64,000 bases of DNA from an uncultured Oscillospiraceae bacterium (GTDB lineage Bacteria; Bacillota; Clostridia; Oscillospirales; Acutalibacteraceae): assembly GCA_900544715.1 (NCBI GenBank), contig UQWL01000014.1, positions 1 to 64,000 of the forward strand. The letters run 5' to 3'. The notes under the pieces were generated by a model that saw nothing but the letters and a program-made list of their open reading frames with translations, had not been told where the DNA came from and made no database searches. Within the stretch, counting starts at the first letter, position 1, and every line of letters starts with the position of its first letter. Below are positions 55,169 through 64,000 of the stretch, in pieces. The position numbers were made by a program, and so were the translations under genes.

Positions 55169-56635
55169 ATGTGTGCTCAAAAAATTTTTTCGGCAGCTCC
55201 TTTTCACGCCCAGGATGGGCTCGGCTGCAATTACTACCGGATTCCCGCCCTGATCTCCACGCGGCAGGGTGTGACCATTGCCGCGATGGACGCCCGCTTC
55301 GGCGGCCTGCATGATTCGCCCAACAATTTGGATACAGCGGTATCCCTGAGCGGCGACTGCGGCAAAATATGGTCGAAACCGACGCTTCCTTTCCACTTTG
55401 TGGACTATGCAGATAGCGATGCGCATTTGCCGCTGCGTAACGGCGCGATGACCACGAAGCCAAGCGCATCTACTATTGACCCATGCCTGCTGGAGGACCG
55501 GGAAACGGGGCGGATTTTTCTGCTGGTGGATATGTTCCCCGGCGGATTCGGTTCCCCGCAGGCCAAAACGGGCTCCGGCTATGCGCAGATTGGCGGCGAG
55601 GCCTGCCTGCGGCTGCGCAAAAAGGGCAGCTTCTCCTTCCGCTATTATGCGCGCCCGGATGGGATGATTTGTGCGCAGGATGGGCGGTCGACCACCTACT
55701 CCCTGAATGCGGAATATGAGCTTTTGGAAAACGGAAAGCCGCTCTTTGTCCGCCAGCGGCGGGCCATCGTCGGGAAAACAGCGGTGCGCACAAAAAAGAC
55801 GGATGTCAAAGTGCCAATGCATCTTTTTTATGCGGATTCCCTTTTTCAGGTAGAAAAAACCTCGTATCTGTTTTTGCGTTACAGCGACGACCAGGGCAAA
55901 ACCTGGTCAAGCCCCGTTTCCCTCAATGCAATGGTGAAATCGCCGGAGATGCGTGTGCTGGTAACAGGGCCCGGCTGCGGCATTCAGCTGCGGGGCGGGG
56001 AGCATGCCGGCAGGCTGCTGTTCCCGATTTATCATGTGACGGCCGGCTTTCGGGATCAGTCCTGCATGGTGATTTACAGCGACGATCATGGCGAAACCTG
56101 GCATTTGGGCGGCGGCCCGCGCTATGGGCGGGAGATCGGCATGATGAGCGAATCTCAGCTTGTGGAGCTGCCGGACGGCAGCGTGCAGGTGTTCGCCCGC
56201 ACCAAGGCGGGAAAGATCGCCACAGCGCACAGCGCGGACGGCGGCATTACCTGGTCGGAGGGCGTGCTTGTGCCGGAGCTCCCGCTTGCGCACGGGCAGG
56301 GCTGTCAGCTTTCCGCCATCCGCTATGAGGGCTTCATCGATGATAAGCCCGCGGTGCTTGTCTCCGCCCCGGCGGGGCCGGGCCGCAAGCACGGCATGAT
56401 CCATATCGGTCTGATCGATAGGAAGGAGGATGCAGCTTTTCCCTACACCTTTGCTTGGAAGTATCATTTTTCCGTCACAGAGCCGGAGCGATCCTTCGCC
56501 TATTCCTGCCTGACGCAGCTGCCGGATGGCCGGATCGGCATCCTGTATGAGGAAATCGATCAGGCGCAGAGCGTGGATACCACGCGGTTTGAAGCGTTTT
56601 CCCTGGAAACGCTCCTGGCGGAGAAGGGTAGCTAA
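55169..56635 (+). CDS. Exo-alpha-sialidase (GH33-like)
   Basis: 488 residues. The YRIP motif (residues 23-26) supplies the first arginine of the substrate-binding triad. Asp boxes are visible: SDDQGKTWS near 240, SDDHGETWH near 308 and SADGGITWS near 355. A beta-rich insertion lies at about 130-200. No signal peptide or anchor is visible, so it is either cytoplasmic or exported by another route. It removes terminal sialic acid from glycans. It follows polC by 48 bases but has its own GAAAGG site and is not functionally linked. Confidence 0.85.
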   Translation: MCAQKIFSAAPFHAQDGLGCNYYRIPALISTRQGVTIAAMDARFGGLHDSPNNLDTAVSLSGDCGKIWSKPTLPFHFVDYADSDAHLPLRNGAMTTKPSASTIDPCLLEDRETGRIFLLVDMFPGGFGSPQAKTGSGYAQIGGEACLRLRKKGSFSFRYYARPDGMICAQDGRSTTYSLNAEYELLENGKPLFVRQRRAIVGKTAVRTKKTDVKVPMHLFYADSLFQVEKTSYLFLRYSDDQGKTWSSPVSLNAMVKSPEMRVLVTGPGCGIQLRGGEHAGRLLFPIYHVTAGFRDQSCMVIYSDDHGETWHLGGGPRYGREIGMMSESQLVELPDGSVQVFARTKAGKIATAHSADGGITWSEGVLVPELPLAHGQGCQLSAIRYEGFIDDKPAVLVSAPAGPGRKHGMIHIGLIDRKEDAAFPYTFAWKYHFSVTEPERSFAYSCLTQLPDGRIGILYEEIDQAQSVDTTRFEAFSLETLLAEKGS

Positions 56636-56765
56636 GCATCAGCAAAACGGCATGCAGGAGGATTCAGCCGGAATTTGGCTCTGAAAAAGCCGAATTCCAA
56701 TTTACGGAACCGCCGCTTTTCCATCCCTATTTGTGTTGGCGCATAGCGGAAGAATGGAGGTTAAA

Positions 56766-57308
56766 ATGGGAACCGTTTATTTGTTTCGTGGTAAGGCGGC
56801 AACCGGTAAAACGACCTTGTCCAACCGGCTGGCTCAAAAGCTGGCGATCCCCGTTTTCTGTAAGGACGATATCACTGATGCGGTCAAAACCGGCGGGTAT
56901 CTGACAGACCGGGCTGCCAGGAATGCCGTATGCTATGATGTCCTTTGCCGCATCATGCAGACCAATCTCAACCTGGGCGCGGATTTCATCGTGGATCTGG
57001 CCCTCGGCGACCGGGGCAATGCGGCATTTTTTCTGAACAGGCTGGATTTTAAGCAGAACAGGGTGTTCCGCTTTTTTCTGGATTGCAGTGATGAGGAAGC
57101 ATGGAAGCAGCGGCATCTGGCAAGACTGAAAAATCCGCTGTTGCATGAATCGTTCCATTCCCTGGAGCATGTTTTAGAGCATTATCGGAAAGCGGATATC
57201 GGCCCCATGGAGGGCGAATATGTGATCGACAGTGCAAAGCCGATTGATGTGTGCTTTGCGGAAATGAATCAGATTATCGCTTCCAGCCAGTCTGGGCAAG
57301 GCATATAA
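56766..57308 (+). CDS. P-loop kinase (AAA_33-like)
   Basis: 180 residues. Walker A is GKAATGKTT near residue 9-17; a CKDDITDAV segment follows, of the type that binds a nucleoside or sugar in small kinases; a lid region is seen at FRFFLDCSDEEAWKQR. The substrate is unknown. The frame opens at 56733, but GGAGG places the start at ATG 56766. Confidence 0.8.
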   Translation: MGTVYLFRGKAATGKTTLSNRLAQKLAIPVFCKDDITDAVKTGGYLTDRAARNAVCYDVLCRIMQTNLNLGADFIVDLALGDRGNAAFFLNRLDFKQNRVFRFFLDCSDEEAWKQRHLARLKNPLLHESFHSLEHVLEHYRKADIGPMEGEYVIDSAKPIDVCFAEMNQIIASSQSGQGI

Positions 57309-57377
57309 AAGACTGACAATGGCTGGTTGGCTGAAAACGTAGCGCAAGGAAGTATCCTGTTCCAACGGATAAGCAAA

Positions 57378-57419
57378 AAGAAGAAAACCGCTGACCATAC
57401 GGCCCGCGGTTTTCTTCTT
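57378..57419. terminator. Bidirectional terminator
   Basis: AAGAAGAAAACCGC and GCGGTTTTCTTCTT form a perfect 14-bp stem with A- and T-rich ends on both sides. Confidence 0.8.
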
Positions 57420-57566
57420 ATCGGATGGGGTTTATGAATCGCCGGACGCTAAGAAAGGGGGAGAGAAAAGCTGCCCGGGCGCATGTCGGAAGAGACGCTT
57501 CCCGAAGATAATCGAACGTTTTCGACAAGCAGAGGAAACGAGATGTTATATTTTCCATACAATGTG

Positions 57567-57620
57567 TTGATTATTGATTTCGTTTTCATTATAATGAGTC
57601 TATAGGTTGATGTCACTCAT
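57567..57620 (+). promoter_or_regulatory. Promoter and possible operator of the TetR gene
   Basis: TTGATT (57567-57572), 17 bases, TATAAT (57590-57595). ATGAGT and ACTCAT (57594-57599, 57615-57620) are an inverted repeat at the start site and could be the TetR operator. The rest of the 380-base gap (57309-57688) holds only the terminator. Confidence 0.55.
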
Positions 57621-57688
57621 CAGATTATTTGGATGTGTATCTTACTAGATGAACTTATGAAAATTGTTGATTTGAAGGGATGGTATGA

Positions 57689-58357
57689 ATGAGGGAGGAA
57701 ACGCAAGACCGGCGGATAAAACGAACGAAAATGCTGCTGCAAAAAACCCTGGTGGATCTGATGCTGGAGAAGGAAGTTGGGAAAATTTCTGTAAAAGAAC
57801 TTACGCAAAAAGCAGACGTCAACAGAAGCACGTTTTATCTGCATTATTTGGATATTTACGATATGCTGGAGCAGATGGAAAATGAATTCGTGGAGACTAT
57901 CCAAGGCTTTTTCCATGATTTTTTTATGCCCTTGCCCACATCGATGCCCCTGACACTGTTTATCAACATTTCAGAGTGGCTGGAACGGGATAAGGAGTAT
58001 TATGTAAAGCTGCTCCGTGGAACAGCATCCTGGCATATTCTTCAAGATCTGGAGTACCGGATCAGGGATGAGTTTCTGACGCTGCTTCAGGTGATCTTTG
58101 GGGACGAGGATTCGCTTGACCTGCGTACCCGTGTGAATTTTACTATTTCCGGCGTTGTCGGCGTGCTTCGCATGTGGGTGACGGAGGAGGGCAATACCTC
58201 CCTGGTTGAGCTGTCGGAAACCATTGATGATATTCTGAACAACGGCATTATTCAGGATTATCCCCAGAAAATATTGATGCGCTATCCGGACTATATGCAA
58301 CGGCTGGAGGCAATACGAAAAGAGAAGGAACTGGCAAAAACGCAGGCGAAGGGTTGA
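57689..58357 (+). CDS. TetR/AcrR-family transcriptional regulator
   Basis: 222 residues. The N-terminal helix-turn-helix of the family is clear: ISVKELTQKADVNRSTFYLH at about 31-50. The C-terminal ligand domain is of the TetR_C type with no clear ligand. No transporter or enzyme gene that it would control is next to it; the histidine operon begins 57 bases after its stop, with its own promoter. It may regulate itself through the inverted repeat upstream. Confidence 0.85.
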   Translation: MREETQDRRIKRTKMLLQKTLVDLMLEKEVGKISVKELTQKADVNRSTFYLHYLDIYDMLEQMENEFVETIQGFFHDFFMPLPTSMPLTLFINISEWLERDKEYYVKLLRGTASWHILQDLEYRIRDEFLTLLQVIFGDEDSLDLRTRVNFTISGVVGVLRMWVTEEGNTSLVELSETIDDILNNGIIQDYPQKILMRYPDYMQRLEAIRKEKELAKTQAKG

Positions 58358-58382
58358 CATAGGTTATTTAATGTGATATCAT
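58354..58382 (+). promoter_or_regulatory. Promoter of the histidine operon
   Basis: TTGACA, a 17-base spacer and TATCAT overlap the end of the TetR gene. The 5' leader would be under 40 bases, which leaves no room for a T-box. Confidence 0.75.
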
Positions 58383-58414
58383 GCTATCACGCTAAAGCGA
58401 AAGGGGCCATTATT

Positions 58415-59647
58415 TTGGCAATCAGACGATATGAGCGCGCCACGCCTGAGGGGACGCGCGACCTGCTTTTTGAGGAATGTGCGGCGCGCCGTGAGGTGGA
58501 GAGTACGCTTTCCCGCCTGTTCAAGGCGCGCGGCTATAACCGCGTAATTACGCCTACTTTAGAATTCTTTGATGTGTTTGACCGGGAGAGCGCCGGTATG
58601 CCGCTGGAAACGCTCTATAATGTGACGGATGCGCGCGGCAGGCTGATGGTTCTCCGGCCGGACAATACGCTGCCGATTGCACGCATCGCGGCGACGCGGC
58701 TGCGGGACGAGACAATCCCGCTCCGGCTTTTTTATTCACAAAATGTCTTCCGGCGCAATCCAGGCCTGACCGGACGCAGGGACGAGTCGGCACAGAGCGG
58801 CATCGAGCTCATCGGCGCGTCCGGCCTGCGGGCGGATCTGGAGATTCTCACCACCGCCGTTGACGCGCTCGAGCTGTGCGGCGCGCCGGATTTCCGCATT
58901 GAGATTGGCCATGCCGGTTTTTCCGGTGCATTGTTTCAGGCGTTGGAGGCGGATGAAAAGCTGCGCGGAGAGATCGTGGAGCTAATTGAAATGAAAAATT
59001 ATGCCGCTCTGAATGACGCGCTCGATCAGGTGGGGGATACCCAGGCCGCCCGTGCGGTGCGCAGGCTGCCGCGCCTGTTCGGCGGGGAAGAGGTGCTGGA
59101 TGAGGCTGCCGCGCTCTATGATGGGGAGAGTGCCCTGGAGCCGCTCGCTTATCTTCGGAACATCTACCGGCTGCTGATGCAGCTTGGTTTACAGAACAAG
59201 GTGAATATTGATCTGGGGCTCGTCCACCGCGGAAATTATTACACGGGCGTCGTCTTCCGGGGCTATATTGAGGGTTCGGGTATTACCGTACTCTCCGGCG
59301 GGCGGTATGACGGCCTGCTCGGCGAATTTGGAAGCCCTCTGCCCGCGACCGGGTTCGGCGTGGAGGTGGATGCGCTGGCCTCCGCCATGTGCGCGCGGGG
59401 CGATGCTGCCGCGCCGAAGGCGGCGGATGTGCTGGTGTTCGGCATTGACGGCTGCGAGGTACGGGCGCTCTCCTATGCGCGCTCCCTCAACCAGCAAGGG
59501 CTCGTGTGTGAAAACTGCGTGCTCGATTCCGCTGAGGCGGCGCGTGATTATGCGGCCCGCAAGGGCATTGGCAGGCTCGATGTGGTCAAGGCGGAGAGCG
59601 TGGAGATCATCACCGTAAACGGCGAGAAAGGGGGCGGGGTGCAATGA
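58415..59647 (+). CDS. hisZ: ATP phosphoribosyltransferase regulatory subunit HisZ
   Basis: A histidyl-tRNA synthetase-like protein of about 410 residues without tRNA-binding domain. It forms the active complex with short HisG, the first step of histidine synthesis. Motif 2-like FYSQNVFRRNP, and the HisRS-like segment GIELIGA are present; the histidine-binding loops near 270 resemble HisRS. The start is a TTG at 58415 after AAAGGGG. It overlaps hisG by four bases. Confidence 0.93.
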   Translation: MAIRRYERATPEGTRDLLFEECAARREVESTLSRLFKARGYNRVITPTLEFFDVFDRESAGMPLETLYNVTDARGRLMVLRPDNTLPIARIAATRLRDETIPLRLFYSQNVFRRNPGLTGRRDESAQSGIELIGASGLRADLEILTTAVDALELCGAPDFRIEIGHAGFSGALFQALEADEKLRGEIVELIEMKNYAALNDALDQVGDTQAARAVRRLPRLFGGEEVLDEAAALYDGESALEPLAYLRNIYRLLMQLGLQNKVNIDLGLVHRGNYYTGVVFRGYIEGSGITVLSGGRYDGLLGEFGSPLPATGFGVEVDALASAMCARGDAAAPKAADVLVFGIDGCEVRALSYARSLNQQGLVCENCVLDSAEAARDYAARKGIGRLDVVKAESVEIITVNGEKGGGVQ

Positions 59648-60285
59648 GGCCGATCCGGATCGCCCTGACCAAGGGCAGGCTTGAAAAGATGAGCGTGCAG
59701 CTCTTTACGAAGATGGGGCTCGACTGCACCGCCCTGATTGAAAAGGGGAGAAGGCTGATTCTCCCGGTGGGCCCCTATGAAGTGGTGCTGGCCAAGGCCG
59801 CGGATGTGATCACCTATATCGAGCACGGCGTGTGCGAGATCGGCATCGTGGGCAAGGATACGATCGTGGAAAACGGCACGAGCTTTTATGAGGTAACAGA
59901 CCTTGGCTTCGGCCGCTGCCGCTTTGCGCTCGCGGGGCCGGTAGAAAATTTGAGCAACGATTTTTTCAGCGGGCACAACGTGAAACGCATCGCCACAAAA
60001 TACCCCAAAGTGGCCCGTTCTTATTTTGAATCGAAGGGCATGGATGTGCAGATCATCAAAATTGAGGGCTCCGTAGAGCTCGCACCCTTATTGGGGCTTT
60101 CCGATGCGATCGTCGATATTGTGGAAACAGGCACAACGCTCAAAGAAAACGGCCTTGAGGTGATTGAAACGATCATGCCGGTTTCCGCGCGCGTGATCGT
60201 GAATATGGCGAGCATGAAGCTGCGCCGCGAGGAGATTGAAGCGTTTTTGGAGCAGGTGGAACAGGCGAAGGAGGAATTGCAATGA
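59644..60285 (+). CDS. hisG: ATP phosphoribosyltransferase, short form
   Basis: 213 residues, the short HisG that lacks the C-terminal histidine-binding domain and needs HisZ. It condenses ATP and PRPP. Conserved stretches are IALTKGRLE, GIVGKDTIVE near 70, RIATKYPKVARSYF and the PRPP loop IVDIVETGTTLKENGL near 157. It overlaps both hisZ and hisD by four bases (ATGA). Confidence 0.97.
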   Translation: MRPIRIALTKGRLEKMSVQLFTKMGLDCTALIEKGRRLILPVGPYEVVLAKAADVITYIEHGVCEIGIVGKDTIVENGTSFYEVTDLGFGRCRFALAGPVENLSNDFFSGHNVKRIATKYPKVARSYFESKGMDVQIIKIEGSVELAPLLGLSDAIVDIVETGTTLKENGLEVIETIMPVSARVIVNMASMKLRREEIEAFLEQVEQAKEELQ

Positions 60286-61565
60286 TCCCGATTACCCGTG
60301 CTGACGGAAAGGCGGAGCAAAAGCTTCTCCGGCAGCTCAAAGCGCGCAGCGGGGAGGTTGACCGCAAGGTGACCGCCGCCGTAACCGCGATTCTCGACAA
60401 CGTTCGGCAGAATGGCGACCGTGCCGTGGAGAATTATACCCTCCAGTTTGACGGGCACCTGCCGGAGCATACGCTCATTGAGCGCCCGGAGATGGAGGCG
60501 GCGCTCGACCAGTGCGATTCCAAATTTGTTTACGCCCTCTATCAGGCCGCCGCCAACATCCGCGATTTTCATGAGCGTCAAAAGCGGCAGAGCTTTTTAA
60601 ACACGCTCGATAACGGCGTGATCCTTGGCCAGCGGGTGCGCGGCCTCAAGCGCGTCGGCCTCTATGTGCCGGGCGGTACGGCGGCGTATCCCTCCTCTGT
60701 GCTGATGAATGCGATTCCCGCGAAGATCGCGGGTGTGGAGGAGCTCATTATGGTTACGCCCCCGGCAAAGGACGGGAGCGCAAATCCGGATATCCTTGCA
60801 GCCGCGGCCGTTGCGGGTGTCGACCGGATTTACCTGATCGGCGGTGCGCAGGCTGTGGCGGCGCTCGCCTACGGCACGGAGACGGTGCCGCGCGTGGATA
60901 AGATCGTCGGCCCGGGCAACATCTATGTGGCCACGGCAAAGCGGCTGCTCTATGGCACGGTCGATATCGATATGGTCGCGGGGCCGAGCGAAATCCTGAT
61001 CGTCGCTGACGAAACGGCCAACCCCGCCTTCCTCGCGGCGGATCTCATGTCCCAGGCCGAGCACGACGTGCTGGCCTCCGCCATCCTGCTCACCACCAGC
61101 GAGCGGATCGCCAAAGAGACGGTCGCGCAGCTGAAAGAACAGGCGCGTTCGCTCTCCCGCCGGAAGATCATCGAGCAATCCCTCCTGGATTACGGCGCGG
61201 TGATCGTCTGCCAAACGCTCGATGAGGCCATCGGCTTTGCCAACGACCTTGCGCCCGAACACCTAGAGTTGTGTGTGGAAAACCCGATGGAATACATCGG
61301 CCGGATCGACAACGCCGGTTCTGTATTCCTCGGCAATTATTCTCCCGAGCCGCTGGGCGATTACTACGCGGGGCCGAACCACGTTTTGCCCACGAGCGGG
61401 ACGGCGCGCTTCTTCTCCCCGCTGGGTGTGGACAGCTTTGTGAAAAAATCGAGCTTTCTCTATTATACGGAGGCCGCCCTGCGCGAGGCGAAGGACGATA
61501 TCGTCAAGCTCGCGGAAACGGAAGGGCTGACCGCCCATGCAAATTCCATCAAAGTGAGGTTTTGA
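60282..61565 (+). CDS. hisD: Histidinol dehydrogenase
   Basis: The last two steps of histidine synthesis, a zinc enzyme of 427 residues. Conserved segments: RVGLYVPGGTAAYPSSVLMN near 125, VDKIVGPGNIYVATAKRLL, DMVAGPSEIL and the catalytic Glu-His in APEHLEL near 325; zinc-binding His in GPNHVLPT. It is coupled to hisG by an ATGA overlap. Confidence 0.98.
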   Translation: MIPITRADGKAEQKLLRQLKARSGEVDRKVTAAVTAILDNVRQNGDRAVENYTLQFDGHLPEHTLIERPEMEAALDQCDSKFVYALYQAAANIRDFHERQKRQSFLNTLDNGVILGQRVRGLKRVGLYVPGGTAAYPSSVLMNAIPAKIAGVEELIMVTPPAKDGSANPDILAAAAVAGVDRIYLIGGAQAVAALAYGTETVPRVDKIVGPGNIYVATAKRLLYGTVDIDMVAGPSEILIVADETANPAFLAADLMSQAEHDVLASAILLTTSERIAKETVAQLKEQARSLSRRKIIEQSLLDYGAVIVCQTLDEAIGFANDLAPEHLELCVENPMEYIGRIDNAGSVFLGNYSPEPLGDYYAGPNHVLPTSGTARFFSPLGVDSFVKKSSFLYYTEAALREAKDDIVKLAETEGLTAHANSIKVRF

Positions 61566-61567
61566 CC

Positions 61568-62629
61568 GTGGCATTTGCCCTCAATGATAAAATCAAAGCC
61601 CTGACTCCTTATGACCCGATCTGCGGGGAATATCCGATCCGGCTGGACGCCAACGAATCCTATATCCCGTTTCCCGATGAAATCCGCGCAGAGATGGAGC
61701 GGGTGCTGGCGGACGTTGCGCTCAACCGCTATCCGGACCCGTATGCGGAGAAGGTCTGCAGCCTGTTTGCCGCTTTTTATGGGATCTCGCCTGCACTTGT
61801 CACGGCGGGCGACGGCTCGGACGAGCTCATTTCCATCATTATGAGCGCCTTCCTGCAAAAAGGGGATAAAGTGCTTACCCTTGCGCCCGATTTTTCGATG
61901 TACCGCTTTTACACCGGCATCGTCGAATGCCCATGCGTAACGATGGAGAAGAATGCGGACTTCATCATTGATCCGCAGCAGGTAATCGATACGGCGCAGC
62001 GGGAAGAGGCGCGGCTAATCGTATTTTCCAACCCCTGTAACCCAACCTCCGTAGGCCTTGCCGCAGACGAGGTGCGCAGGATCCTCCGCGGGACGGACGC
62101 GCTGGTGGTGCTGGATGAAGCGTATATGGATTTCTGGGATCAATCCCTTTTGAACGAAGCCGCTCAGTATGATAATCTCATTCTCCTGCGCACTTGCTCG
62201 AAGGCGATCGGCCTCGCAGGTATCCGGCTGGGTTTCGCTGTGGCGAATGAAACGCTCACGCGCGTGATCCGCAGCGTGAAATCCCCCTATAACGTCAATT
62301 CCGTTTCACAGGCACTCGGCTGCGTCGCGTTTTCGCACCCGGAGCAGCTCAGGCGCAATATCGAGCGGTTGATCGAGTCGCGCGAATCGCTGTACGCCCT
62401 GTTCCAGTCGCTGGCGGCCGATTTCCCCGGCAAAGTGGAGGTGGCGCGGCCTGTCACCAATTTTGTGTGGGCGAAATGCGAGCGGGCGCAGGCGCTTTTC
62501 GACGCGCTCAAAAAGCAGGGGATCATTGTGCGCTGCATGGGCAAATACCTTCGCGTGACCGCCGGGCGCAACCATGAAAACGAAAAGGTGGCGGATGCGA
62601 TCCGCGCCTTTTATACAGAGAAAGGATGA
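61568..62629 (+). CDS. hisC: Histidinol-phosphate aminotransferase
   Basis: A PLP enzyme of 353 residues. The PLP-binding lysine is in RTCSKAIGLAGIRLGF near 218; substrate pocket residues LDANESYIPFP near the start and SNPCNPTSVG near 155 are present. The frame is open far upstream within hisD, but GTG 61568, two bases after the hisD stop, has an AGTGAGG site. It overlaps hisB by four bases. Confidence 0.96.
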   Translation: MAFALNDKIKALTPYDPICGEYPIRLDANESYIPFPDEIRAEMERVLADVALNRYPDPYAEKVCSLFAAFYGISPALVTAGDGSDELISIIMSAFLQKGDKVLTLAPDFSMYRFYTGIVECPCVTMEKNADFIIDPQQVIDTAQREEARLIVFSNPCNPTSVGLAADEVRRILRGTDALVVLDEAYMDFWDQSLLNEAAQYDNLILLRTCSKAIGLAGIRLGFAVANETLTRVIRSVKSPYNVNSVSQALGCVAFSHPEQLRRNIERLIESRESLYALFQSLAADFPGKVEVARPVTNFVWAKCERAQALFDALKKQGIIVRCMGKYLRVTAGRNHENEKVADAIRAFYTEKG

Positions 62630-63216
62630 GCGAACTCATGCGGATTTCCGAACAGATGCGCAGCACGAAAGAAACGCGCGTTACCATCCGGCTTGATCTG
62701 GATGGCGGCGATGTTGCAATTGATACGGGCATCGGCTTTTTGGACCATATGCTGGAGGCCTTCGCCGTGCACGGCGGCTTCGGGCTTGAGGTGGCCGTTA
62801 AAGGCGACCTGGAGGTGGATTGCCACCACACGATTGAGGATGCGGGCATCGTGCTGGGCAGGGCCTTTTGCGAGGCGCTCGGCGATAAGAGCGGCATTGC
62901 GCGGTATGGCAGCTTTTTGATCCCCATGGATGAAACGCTCGCCGCCGCGGCGGTGGATGTGAGCGGGCGGCCTTATCTCGTTTTTCAGGCGAGCTTCCCG
63001 GAAGAGCGCGTCGGCGGGTTCGACACCTGCATGTGCGGCGAATTCTTCCGCGCGTTTGCCATGAACGCCGGGGTCACGCTGCATCTGAACGTGCCCTACG
63101 GCGGCAATTCGCACCACCAGATCGAGGCGCTGTTCAAAGCGGCGGCGCATGCGCTGCGTCAGGCGGTTACACAAACGGGGAAAGGGACGCTGTCCACCAA
63201 GGGGACACTGGAATAG
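62626..63216 (+). CDS. hisB: Imidazoleglycerol-phosphate dehydratase
   Basis: 196 residues, the single-domain form. Two manganese-binding repeats are visible: GFLDHMLEAFAVHGGF near 40, DCHHTIEDAGIVLG near 67, FFRAFAMNAG and NSHHQIEALFKAAAHALRQA near 170. ATG 62626 overlaps the hisC stop; ATG 62638 is an alternative. Confidence 0.96.
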   Translation: MSELMRISEQMRSTKETRVTIRLDLDGGDVAIDTGIGFLDHMLEAFAVHGGFGLEVAVKGDLEVDCHHTIEDAGIVLGRAFCEALGDKSGIARYGSFLIPMDETLAAAAVDVSGRPYLVFQASFPEERVGGFDTCMCGEFFRAFAMNAGVTLHLNVPYGGNSHHQIEALFKAAAHALRQAVTQTGKGTLSTKGTLE

Positions 63217-63312
63217 CAGACTTCAGATATCGGATAACCAGCCGTCAGAACGGGATCACGAACGTCTGATATCTGATGTTTGAACGCTGAAATCTATAAA
63301 AGGGGTTTTGTT

Positions 63313-64000
63313 ATGCTGATTTTTCCCGCGATTGATATTAAAAATGGAGCCTGTGTGCGGTTGTACCAAGGGGAAATGGCCACCGCCGAGCAGGTGGCGG
63401 ATAGCGCCCTGGAGGCTGCAAAACGCTTCCGGGATGCCGGTGCTGCCTGGGTGCATATGGTCGATCTCGACGGCGCGGTCGAAGGCGCGCGCAAAAATAC
63501 CGGGATCTTTCTGGAGGTCGCAAAGGAGAGCGGCCTGAAGGTGGAGGTCGGCGGCGGGATCCGCACCATGGCGGATATCGATTTTTATCTAAAAAATGGA
63601 ATTTCCCGCGTGATCCTCGGCTCCGTGGCCTTGCGGGACGCATCGCTTGTGCGGCAGGCCGTGGCGGCCTATGGCGCGCAGATTGCCGTGGGCATCGATG
63701 CGCGTGACGGGATGGTTGCCGCCGAGGGCTGGGTGGAAACGAGCCGGGTTAGCGACGTGGAGCTTGCAAAGCGCATGGAGGAAGCTGGCGTGCAGTGCCT
63801 CATCTGCACGGATATCGCGCGCGACGGGATGCTCTCCGGGCCGAATCTTGAGCAGCTCGCCCGTATCCAGCAGGCGGTGAAATGCGATATCGTCGCAAGC
63901 GGCGGCGTGACGGACCTCAGCGATATTGTCGCCCTCCGGGATTGCGGGCTTTACGGCGCGATCTGTGGCCGCTCGATTTATAAAGGGACGCTTTCCCTGC
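63313..64000 (+). CDS. hisA: Phosphoribosylformimino-5-aminoimidazole carboxamide ribotide isomerase, partial
   Basis: A half-barrel duplicated TIM isomerase, cut off by the window end after 229 residues. The starting IFPAIDIKNGACVRLYQGEM, the GGGIR phosphate loop near 80 and the catalytic Asp (IDARD near 129, ICTDIARDGML near 170) are present. It begins 96 bases after hisB, without hisH between them. This gap holds an inverted repeat TCAGATATC and GATATCTGA. Confidence 0.96.
   Translation, partial: MLIFPAIDIKNGACVRLYQGEMATAEQVADSALEAAKRFRDAGAAWVHMVDLDGAVEGARKNTGIFLEVAKESGLKVEVGGGIRTMADIDFYLKNGISRVILGSVALRDASLVRQAVAAYGAQIAVGIDARDGMVAAEGWVETSRVSDVELAKRMEEAGVQCLICTDIARDGMLSGPNLEQLARIQQAVKCDIVASGGVTDLSDIVALRDCGLYGAICGRSIYKGTLSL

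Noticed and set aside
58358..58414. T-box before the histidine operon
   Set aside because: The promoter at 58354-58382 leaves under 40 bases of leader.

Overview
The window looks like a chromosome segment of a GC-rich Clostridia member (Firmicutes, of the Oscillospiraceae or Christensenellales kind). The evidence is a Gram-positive PolC, HisZ with short-form HisG, NrdR, DUF1540 and DUF896 proteins, the order pyrH-frr-uppS-cdsA-dxr-rseP-ispG-polC, strong AGGAGG ribosome binding sites, and many TTG or GTG starts. A sialidase gene suggests, weakly, a host-associated (gut) lifestyle. The species cannot be named from the sequence alone.

Layout. 0-18.3 kb is ordinary chromosome, mostly on the + strand: an M19 dipeptidase, threonine synthase, a phosphoesterase, trigger factor-ClpP-ClpX, five tRNA genes (Gly, Gly, Arg, His, Gln), a truncated sulfatase, a ClC channel, a DUF896-rhodanese-GNAT cluster, NrdR, a polysaccharide deacetylase and an ATP-grasp enzyme. 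A palindromic leader-like repeat occurs four times (1.0, 1.1, 14.2 and 20.3 kb), each copy downstream of a -10-like box. 44.1-55.1 kb is a housekeeping run for UMP kinase, ribosome recycling, isoprenoid and phospholipid synthesis, RseP and PolC. 55.2-58.4 kb holds a sialidase, a small P-loop kinase and a TetR regulator. 58.4-64 kb is a histidine operon, hisZGDCB-A, in which hisA runs off the end and hisH is not between hisB and hisA.

18.4-44.0 kb is the accessory region. It is a phage-tail cluster entirely on the minus strand, apart from one insertion. Reading in its own direction it has an Imm5-like protein, a winged-helix-like protein, a terminator, a promoter with a perfect LexA (SOS) box, a small P-loop-like protein, a 911-residue protein that looks like a two-barrel RNA polymerase of the RdRP/YonO type, a zinc-finger protein, a second terminator, then tail terminator, tail tube, chaperone, tape measure, distal tail, tail-tip lectin, chitin-binding-like and collagen-like fibre proteins, two holin-like proteins and an amidase. 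I see no capsid, portal, terminase, integrase or replication gene. The simplest reading is an SOS-inducible, flexible-type tailocin (monocin-like) that carries its own RNA polymerase, which may transcribe the tail genes in a second step.

The tape-measure gene is split by about 2.5 kb. The upstream end of this insertion, in the gene's direction, folds as a group I intron core (P3 to P9). The rest carries three small genes on the opposite strand: two duplicated zinc-ribbon units with the same promoter and leader, and one DUF6514-like gene, plus a very AT-rich stretch. This intron-like element with non-endonuclease cargo, and the RNA polymerase-encoding tailocin around it, are the parts most likely to be new.
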